Below, one piece after another: positions 6,566-11,827 of a DNA stretch of 11,827 nt (within the stretch, counting starts at the first letter, position 1; every line of letters starts with the position of its first letter). The translations under genes and the position numbers were made by a program. This DNA comes from Ilumatobacteraceae bacterium. GTDB taxonomy: Bacteria > Actinomycetota > Acidimicrobiia > Acidimicrobiales > Ilumatobacteraceae. The stretch covers positions 1 to 11,827 of the forward strand of contig JAENVT010000417.1 of the NCBI GenBank assembly GCA_016650435.1, in the 5' to 3' direction. The notes under the pieces were generated by a model. The model did not search any database, was not told the origin of the DNA, and saw only the letters and a list, made by a program, of their open reading frames with translations.

Positions 6566-7462
6566 TCAGTAAACGGCGATGAGGTCGAGGACCATGATCA
6601 GGTCGGTCGATGCAGGCAGGCCCAGGCTGGAGTTGCCCGCCTCGCCAAATGCCTGGGCAAACGGGATGTCGACCTGGCGGCGGCCGCCGACCTTCATGCC
6701 CTCGACCGCCTTTTCGAGGCCGGGTGGAAGCTGATTACTTCCGGGAACGAACGTCAGCGGTGTTCCGGTTTCCCACGACGAATCGAGTTGCTTGCCATCG
6801 GCTGCGCTGAACGCAAGGAGCTGCACGGCAACCGTCTGGCCAGGCTCGATTCCGACACCATCGCCGATGATCAGGTCGGTGAAGGTCTGCTCGGTCTGGT
6901 TGGGCGTCGGAGGAATGGAGACGACTGGAGCGTTGGCAGGGTCAGACTTCGGGATGATTACAACGGCATCGATGACGAACGACAACGCGTCGCCCGGCTG
7001 GATCACATCGGTCGAGGGAGGCGAATCGCCGTAAGCCAGATTCGCCGGAATGTCGAGTTGGCGGCGACCACCGCTCTTGATCCCGAGCAGACCTTGATCC
7101 CAGCCCTTGATCACCTGGCCGACGCCGATGGTCACCGACAAGGGACTGCCGCGGTCGTAGCTGTTGTCGAACTCGGCTCCGTCGGCCGACCGTACGCCGA
7201 CATAGTGAACCACCACCGTGTCACCGTCGACCGCGCCCGTGCCGGTGCCTTCCGTGAGGTCGGTGATCACCAGTTCTGTCGGCGTAGCGGAAGGAAGCTT
7301 CACTGCCGGCTTTGGCAGCGCGCTGGGCGAAGTGATCGCCGGTCCGGTGCCTGCGACCGCGGCGCTGCCGGCCGTCGAAGAATTGGACGAGGTCGCATTG
7401 TCGCCGCAGGCGGCGAGCAAACCGAGCGCGGCAACGGGGACGAGAAGGGTGCTGAAACGCAT
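6566..7462 (-). CDS. lipoprotein with two FKBP-type peptidyl-prolyl isomerase domains
   Basis: Membrane-anchored extracytoplasmic folding factor that isomerises prolyl bonds. Residues 1-19 are a lipoprotein signal ending in the lipobox LAAC with lipidated C19, then a Ser/Thr/Ala/Pro-rich linker to about 60. FKBP domain 1 (about 62-169) keeps the active-site residues: Y87 in VVHYVG, F98-D99, V117-I118, W121, Y144 in LAYGD and F162. FKBP domain 2 (about 194-298) keeps the fold (KVGGRRQVDIP matches KSGGRRQLDIP) but has L215 for Y87, L226 for F98, P246 for I118, L249 for W121 and F272 for Y144. It is therefore probably non-catalytic and may act in binding or as a chaperone. The ATG follows the araC stop by 9 bases, with a TAACGT box at leaderless spacing. 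Identification is secure; the role of domain 2 is inference. Confidence 0.92.
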   Translation of the reverse strand: MRFSTLLVPVAALGLLAACGDNATSSNSSTAGSAAVAGTGPAITSPSALPKPAVKLPSATPTELVITDLTEGTGTGAVDGDTVVVHYVGVRSADGAEFDNSYDRGSPLSVTIGVGQVIKGWDQGLLGIKSGGRRQLDIPANLAYGDSPPSTDVIQPGDALSFVIDAVVIIPKSDPANAPVVSIPPTPNQTEQTFTDLIIGDGVGIEPGQTVAVQLLAFSAADGKQLDSSWETGTPLTFVPGSNQLPPGLEKAVEGMKVGGRRQVDIPFAQAFGEAGNSSLGLPASTDLIMVLDLIAVY

Positions 7463-7468
7463 TTGGCG

Positions 7469-7474
7469 ACGTTA
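7469..7474 (-). promoter_or_regulatory. -10-like box before the FKBP lipoprotein gene
   Basis: On the minus strand TAACGT (7474-7469) ends 6 bases before the ATG at 7462, the spacing of a leaderless promoter. It overlaps the TAA stop of the upstream araC-type gene. No Shine-Dalgarno sequence is present, so the gene may be read from its own start as well as by read-through from the regulator. Confidence 0.4.
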
Positions 7475-8086
7475 CCGCCGCAGTACCTGTGTGCGGTATG
7501 CACCCGGCGAGACACCTACCACACGACGAAACTGCCGAGTGAACGCGCTCTGATCGTAGTAGCCGCAACGGGCAGCGATGTCGGACAGCGCGAGCTTGGT
7601 CGTTGTCAGCAGCCCGATGGCTCGCTCGACCCTGAACCGCACCAACAACTGACGCACCGAGATACCGATGATCCTGCGTGTCGTGCGTTCGAGCTGTACC
7701 ACCGACATCGATGCCGCCGCCGCAACGTCGCCGACCCGAACCTGCTCGGTGCAGTGGATGCGCAGGTATGCCACCGCGGCGGCCACACCGGAATGCGCGG
7801 TTGGCGCGTCCCCTGCGGCACGCAGATCGACCGACACGCTGGCAAGGAACGCCGGACCATCGGCCTCGGCAATCAGCACCTTCGTGGTCACGTACCAGCC
7901 GAGTGAGCCGTCGGGACGGCTGATCAGTTCGAGTTGATTGCGAAGCGGCTGGCGCGACGACCACAATTCGGCGTCTTGGTGGGCGTATGACGCAGCCAAC
8001 TCGGCTTCGAACAGATCCTCGACGTGTCGCCCGACGACATCCTCGGCGCAGCAGTGCTTATCGAACCTATACGGCGGGTATTCCAT
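7472..8086 (-). CDS. AraC-family regulator with N-terminal PAS-like domain
   Basis: Transcription factor, 204 residues from ATG 8086. Residues 1 to about 91 resemble the later part of a PAS sensor domain fused to AraC proteins (EDVVGRHVEDLF, then LISRPDGSLGWYVTTKV, then SVSVDLRA). The AraC DNA-binding domain follows, with helix-turn-helix 1 near 118-141 (VGDVAAAASMSV...) and helix-turn-helix 2 near 167-191 (LSDIAARCGYYDQSAFTRQF), ending in the GVSPGAYR signature. The first strands of the PAS fold, usually a VKDxxGRYxxxN motif, are missing. The open frame continues upstream to 8206, but those 40 residues are low-complexity and overlap putA. The gene is divergent from putA and 9 bases before the FKBP gene. 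It probably controls one or both; the signal is unknown. Confidence 0.88.
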   Translation of the reverse strand: MEYPPYRFDKHCCAEDVVGRHVEDLFEAELAASYAHQDAELWSSRQPLRNQLELISRPDGSLGWYVTTKVLIAEADGPAFLASVSVDLRAAGDAPTAHSGVAAAVAYLRIHCTEQVRVGDVAAAASMSVVQLERTTRRIIGISVRQLLVRFRVERAIGLLTTTKLALSDIAARCGYYDQSAFTRQFRRVVGVSPGAYRTQVLRR

Positions 8087-8107
8087 GGAGGTGATGACCA
8101 CCTCTAT
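8085..8107 (+). promoter_or_regulatory. hairpin over a perfect Shine-Dalgarno sequence, or palindromic operator
   Basis: GAGGTG (8088-8093) and CACCTC (8099-8104) form an inverted repeat with a 5-base loop. As plus-strand RNA it extends to 9 pairs with one G-U (8085-8107). It buries GGAGGTGAT (8087-8095), a 9-base match to the anti-Shine-Dalgarno sequence. As DNA it lies at the araC start and in front of putA, where an operator is expected. Which role, if any, is real cannot be decided by eye. Confidence 0.4.
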
Positions 8108-8135
8108 CGATGAAGTGCCCGCCGGCGATCGGGTG

Positions 8136-8141
8136 CAAGAT
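8136..8141 (+). promoter_or_regulatory. weak -10-like box before putA
   Basis: CAAGAT matches TATAAT at only three positions, including the conserved A2 and T6, but it ends exactly 6 bases before ATG 8148. That is the same spacing as at the peptidase and FKBP genes. It is a weak candidate for a leaderless putA transcript. Confidence 0.25.
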
Positions 8142-8147
8142 GATTCC

Positions 8148-11100
8148 ATGGCTGTCGATGAGGCAATCGCCCTTGCCGACAGGCTGTTGCGCGAGGCGAT
8201 TGCCAATTCGACTCGGCGCGAGCGACGTCAGCTGCATCGCTTGGGACGTCTGGTAGCAGATCCAGAGGGTCGCGAACTGGTGCAGCGGCTGACCGACGAG
8301 GTGTTGCGGATTCAGTCGAATCGCCGCGCCGCGCGCCGGTTCGCCGACGTGGTCGACGAACACGGACTCCCTGGTTCGCTGAGCCGAGTTGATCGCCTGC
8401 TGCTGAGCGCCGGCGCCAAACTTGCGCCAGTACTACCGCAGGTGGTGATGCCGTTAGTGCGTCGTCGAATCCTGTCCGAGACAAAAGGCGTCGTGCTGCC
8501 GGCGGAGGATCCGCAGTTTGCCGAGCACGCCGCGCTGCGCCGACGCGAGGGGATCGGCCTGCTGGTGAACCCGCTCGGTGAGTCGATCCTTGGTGACGAG
8601 GAAGCGCAACGGCGAGTGGATCAGGTGCTGGAGAAGCTGCGGCGTCCCGATGTCATTGCGGTTTCGATCAAGGCCTCTGCGCTGGTCGCAAATCTCGACG
8701 TACTCGATTTCGACCGAAGCATCGAACGAATCAGCGAGCCACTTCGGGAGATCTATCGCGCTGCGTTGGCGAAGGAGCCGCGTGGGTTCGTCAATCTCGA
8801 CATGGAGGAGTACCGCGATCTGGAACTGACTGTGGCTGCGTTCACCACTGTGCTCGATGAGCCGGAGTTCCATCACCTCGAAGCCGGCATCGTGCTGCAG
8901 GCATACCTTCCCGATAGTCACGCCGTGCTCGAGCATCTCGGTCAGTGGGCGTCGGCTCGTGTTCGCCAAGGTGGCGCCGGCATCAAGATCCGGATCGTCA
9001 AGGGCGCGAATCTGGCAATGGAAGCGGTCGAAGCAGAGCTGCACGACTGGGTCGCCGCGCCGTACGCGACGAAGGCCGATGTCGATGCGAGCTACAAGTT
9101 GATGCTCGACTCCGCTCTGCGTCCGGAATGGAATGGCGCCATCCGCGTCGGCGTGGCCACCCACAACCTGTTCGACGTTGCGTGGGCATTGGTGGTGCGC
9201 GGCCGCCTCCCTGTCGAGCAACGTCCCCGCGTTGAGCTCGAGATGCTCGAGGGCATGGCGCCGGCCCAGAGTCGCGCCGTTCGCAAGGTAGCCGGCTCAC
9301 TGCTGCTCTACGCCCCCGTTGTTCAGCACGATCAGATCGACGCCAGCATCGCCTACCTCGCCCGCCGGTTGGACGAGAACACAGCCCCGGAGAATTTCCT
9401 GCGGGCCTTGTTCACCATCACACCGGGCTCGCCCGAATTCGCGACGCAGGCTGCGAGATTCCGTCGCGCCGTCGACGAGCGACACCGCATCTCCACGGAG
9501 CGACGTCGCCACGCAGCGGAGCCGCACGAGGCAACGTTCAGCAACGAACCCGACAGCGACCCGACTGATCCCGATCAACGTCGGTGCCTGCATGCCGCGG
9601 TGCAGCCGCTAGCCAGTCGCACGGAGCCGACACTCATCGAGACCGTCACGGCGATTGACGACATCGTTGCCATGGCGGTTGCAGCGCAGCCGCAATGGTC
9701 GGCTGCAGGCGCGTCAGGGCGAAGGAAAGTACTCGCCGCGGTTGTCGAGGTTCTTCGTCGCGAACGCTTCGACACCATCCAGGTGATGGCCGACGAGGCG
9801 GTGAAGGTTGCACGCGAGGGTGACCCCGAAGTCAGCGAGGCGATCGACTTCGCCAAGTACTACGCGTCGGTTGGCCTCGACGTGCTCGAGCAGCAACGAG
9901 CCGAAGGCGCTGAGCTGATTCCGCGCGGCGTTGTCGTTGTCGCGTCACCGTGGAACTTCCCCTATGCCATTCCCGCGGGCGGCGTGCTCGCCGCACTGGC
10001 TGCCGGCAACTCCGTCATTCTGAAGCCGCCGCCCGAGGCACGCCACACCGCATTGCACCTCGTCGAACAGTTGCACCGCGGAGGAGTGCCACGTGAAGTG
10101 ATGCAGTTCGTGGCGTGTCCCGACAACGAGGTCGGCCAGCGACTGATCACGCATCCCGATGTCGATTCGGTGATCCTGACCGGCGCCTATGAAACGGCTG
10201 AGTTGTTCCGCTCGTGGAAGCCAGGCATGCACCTGCTTGCCGAAACCAGCGGCAAGAACGCCATCGTCGTCACCCAGGCCGCCGACCTCGACCTGGCGAT
10301 CCGCGATCTCGTGAGATCGGCATTTGGACATGCCGGGCAGAAGTGTTCAGCGGCCAGCCTGGCGATCGTCGAAGCGTCGTTGTACGACGACGACTTGTTC
10401 ATGGAGCGGTTGGCCGACGCTGCTCGAAGCCTGGTGGTCGGCCCTCCGTCCGATCTCGGCAGCGTCGTGGGACCGTTGATCAGCGAGCCATCCCCAAAGC
10501 TACGGCGAGGTCTGACGCAACTCGACCCCGGTGAGCGTTGGCTGGTCCAACCGCGTCGCATCGGTGGCAATTTGTGGACGCCAGGCGTGCGTGTGGGAGT
10601 GCAACCGGGTTCGTGGTTCCACGTCACCGAGTGCTTCGGCCCGGTGCTCGGGGTCATGCGCGCCGACGATCTCGACCACGCAGTCGAGTTGCAGAACGGC
10701 AATCCCTACGGCCTCACCGGCGGAATCCACTCGCTCGACGATGCTGAGGTCGAGCATTGGCTTGAAGGCGTGCACGTCGGCAACGCCTACATCAACCGCG
10801 GCGTCACCGGGGCCATCGTTCAGCGGCAGCCGTTCGGTGGGTGGAAGCGATCGTCCGTCGGCTGCGGCCCGAAGGCCGGCGGTCCCGACTATGTCGCCGA
10901 GATGGTCACCGCCAATCCAGCGGTCATCGACACCGAGGTTGCCGAGCAGTCGTATCGCTACGCGTGGAGGCAGTGGTTCAGCTCCAGTCACGATCCCACC
11001 GGTCTGACGAGCGAGCGCAACGACCTGCGTTATCGGCCGCTCCGCGGGGTGTTGGTCCGAGTAGGCGCCGAAACGCCCGCTGGCGCATTGGTCGCTGCTC

Positions 11101-11375
11101 GGCATGCTGCCGATGTCTGTGGAACACGCGTCGTCGTCTCCGACGCGGCCAGCGAGGCCGAAGATGTGTTGGTCGACCGGCTGGCCGGTCTCGCCGTCGA
11201 ACGGGTTCGTCTGTTGACGACGTCAACCGATGTGCTGCGCGGCGGGTGCCGGGCGAACGGCATTGAAATCGATACTGAACCCGTATCGATCAGCGGTCGG
11301 CGTGAGCTACGCCGGTGGTTGCGCGAGCAGGCGATCAGCCGGACAATGCACCGTCACGGCCGCGTCGCTCCATAA
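8148..11375 (+). CDS. putA: bifunctional proline dehydrogenase / delta-1-pyrroline-5-carboxylate dehydrogenase
   Basis: Oxidises proline to glutamate in two steps, FAD-dependent then NAD-dependent, with channelling of the intermediate. Counting from ATG 8148 (1075 residues), an arm region comes first. The proline dehydrogenase barrel (about 135-442) follows, with K175 in SIKASAL, D218 in VNLDMEEY, RIVKGAN near 282-288, and Y403, R406 and R407 in AYLARRL. A charged linker (about 443-490) leads to the aldehyde dehydrogenase domain (about 500-930), with N603 in SPWNFPYAIP, E699 in LLAETSGKN and the nucleophile C733 in GHAGQKCSA. A C-terminal domain of about 115 residues, as in long PutAs, closes it. 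There is no ribbon-helix-helix domain, so it is not its own repressor. The frame is open from 7938. I chose 8148 because homologues start about 10 residues before LLREA; ATG 8085 and 8094 are alternatives. Confidence 0.93.
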   Translation: MAVDEAIALADRLLREAIANSTRRERRQLHRLGRLVADPEGRELVQRLTDEVLRIQSNRRAARRFADVVDEHGLPGSLSRVDRLLLSAGAKLAPVLPQVVMPLVRRRILSETKGVVLPAEDPQFAEHAALRRREGIGLLVNPLGESILGDEEAQRRVDQVLEKLRRPDVIAVSIKASALVANLDVLDFDRSIERISEPLREIYRAALAKEPRGFVNLDMEEYRDLELTVAAFTTVLDEPEFHHLEAGIVLQAYLPDSHAVLEHLGQWASARVRQGGAGIKIRIVKGANLAMEAVEAELHDWVAAPYATKADVDASYKLMLDSALRPEWNGAIRVGVATHNLFDVAWALVVRGRLPVEQRPRVELEMLEGMAPAQSRAVRKVAGSLLLYAPVVQHDQIDASIAYLARRLDENTAPENFLRALFTITPGSPEFATQAARFRRAVDERHRISTERRRHAAEPHEATFSNEPDSDPTDPDQRRCLHAAVQPLASRTEPTLIETVTAIDDIVAMAVAAQPQWSAAGASGRRKVLAAVVEVLRRERFDTIQVMADEAVKVAREGDPEVSEAIDFAKYYASVGLDVLEQQRAEGAELIPRGVVVVASPWNFPYAIPAGGVLAALAAGNSVILKPPPEARHTALHLVEQLHRGGVPREVMQFVACPDNEVGQRLITHPDVDSVILTGAYETAELFRSWKPGMHLLAETSGKNAIVVTQAADLDLAIRDLVRSAFGHAGQKCSAASLAIVEASLYDDDLFMERLADAARSLVVGPPSDLGSVVGPLISEPSPKLRRGLTQLDPGERWLVQPRRIGGNLWTPGVRVGVQPGSWFHVTECFGPVLGVMRADDLDHAVELQNGNPYGLTGGIHSLDDAEVEHWLEGVHVGNAYINRGVTGAIVQRQPFGGWKRSSVGCGPKAGGPDYVAEMVTANPAVIDTEVAEQSYRYAWRQWFSSSHDPTGLTSERNDLRYRPLRGVLVRVGAETPAGALVAARHAADVCGTRVVVSDAASEAEDVLVDRLAGLAVERVRLLTTSTDVLRGGCRANGIEIDTEPVSISGRRELRRWLREQAISRTMHRHGRVAP

Positions 11376-11827
11376 GCCACGGCTGTTCGGCCTCGGCCAT
11401 CGGCGTGCTCGGCGGGCCCTGAACAAATGGCCACAGTTCTTCCGCCATGCGGCGGTAGTTGCCGGTCGCTCGCAGCTCGCCGAGCAACGCGTACAGTCCG
11501 AGATTGATCCGCTGGATGAAGACGAAAGCACGCGGCACGGTCGCGTACTGCGAGATTGGACTTGTGCGGTCGAACGTGTGGCGCACGATCCTGCTTGCGT
11601 ATTCCGAAGACCACGTCACGACCTTGTCTTCTTTGACGCTCTCGTAGAACTGGCCGAAGTAGTCGCCGATCGCGTCATCGTCGGCGGGTGCACCGCGACG
11701 CAGCATGACGGCGTCTTCGACAATTCGCCTGAAGGTCGGTACATCGTGTTCGTACGCCGCCGACTTGACCATCCCGACGAACGTCGCCATCTCGTCGTCG
11801 GTGAACTGTTTGACCAGGCCGAAATCC
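11335..11827 (-). CDS. ABC1/UbiB (AarF)-type atypical kinase, C-terminal part
   Basis: The last 163 residues of a protein whose start lies beyond the right edge. The visible part begins with DFGLVKQF, the metal-binding DFG motif of the kinase-like ABC1/AarF/UbiB family. It continues with the helical C-lobe and ends with the block ATVPRAFVFIQRINLGLYA and a GNYRRMAEELWPF tail characteristic of actinobacterial members. The family uses an atypical kinase fold linked to quinone or lipid metabolism in other organisms; the substrate here is unknown. There is an internal ATG at 11790, but DFG directly before it shows it is not the start. The gene converges on putA, and the two coding regions overlap by 41 bases (11335-11375), leaving no room for a terminator between them. 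No membrane helix is clear in this part. Confidence 0.85.
   Translation of the reverse strand, partial: DFGLVKQFTDDEMATFVGMVKSAAYEHDVPTFRRIVEDAVMLRRGAPADDDAIGDYFGQFYESVKEDKVVTWSSEYASRIVRHTFDRTSPISQYATVPRAFVFIQRINLGLYALLGELRATGNYRRMAEELWPFVQGPPSTPMAEAEQPWLMERRGRDGALSG

Noticed and set aside
6488..7906. A 472-codon plus-strand open frame
   Set aside because: It is a shadow of the FKBP lipoprotein and AraC genes, with no domain signature of its own.
7938..8147. N-terminal extension of PutA by 70 codons
   Set aside because: The extra residues are antisense to the AraC gene, are rich in Ser/Asn/Trp without PutA similarity, and the family normally begins close to the ATG at 8148.
1..11827. Mobile elements, CRISPR arrays, tRNA/rRNA genes, riboswitches, defence genes
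   Set aside because: I looked for direct repeats with spacers, terminal inverted repeats, transposase or integrase motifs and structured RNA leaders and found none that stood out. The genes are metabolic, regulatory or envelope-related.

Overview
The window looks like an ordinary stretch of chromosome from a high-GC actinobacterium. The evidence is an IclR-type regulator of the NdgR/LtbR kind divergent from leuCD, a fused proline dehydrogenase/P5C dehydrogenase, a secreted S33 tripeptidyl-aminopeptidase-like enzyme, and several genes whose -10 box lies 6-8 bases before the start codon, as in leaderless actinobacterial transcripts. An Acidimicrobiia-like (Ilumatobacter-type) source would fit, but that is inference. 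I see no tRNA, rRNA, CRISPR array, transposase, integrase or attachment site, and no intergenic gap over about 120 bases.

Layout. On the minus strand at the left edge are leuD (cut by the window) and leuC, coupled by an ATGA overlap. They are the two subunits of isopropylmalate isomerase in leucine synthesis. Divergent from leuC is a short ndgR/ltbR-like iclR gene, and their control region contains two mutually overlapping promoters. Convergent with iclR is an amidohydrolase (ACMSD/resorcylate-decarboxylase type). Divergent from that is a secreted alpha/beta-hydrolase peptidase with an extra C-terminal domain. A leucine-carboxyl-methyltransferase-family methyltransferase follows on the plus strand and seems to have lost its normal N-terminus.

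From 6.2 to 8.1 kb three minus-strand genes form a probable operon: a PAS-AraC regulator, a lipoprotein with two FKBP domains (the second apparently non-catalytic), and a small two-helix membrane protein. Divergent from it is putA, which oxidises proline to glutamate. At the right edge the C-terminal part of an ABC1/UbiB-type atypical kinase runs into putA tail to tail with a 41-base overlap.

No spectacular new system is evident. The points most worth a second look are the face-to-face leuC/iclR promoters with nested inverted repeats, the roughly 25-residue contraction in the NdgR-like effector domain, the hairpin that would bury a perfect Shine-Dalgarno sequence in front of putA, and the truncated N-termini of the methyltransferase and the PAS-AraC regulator.
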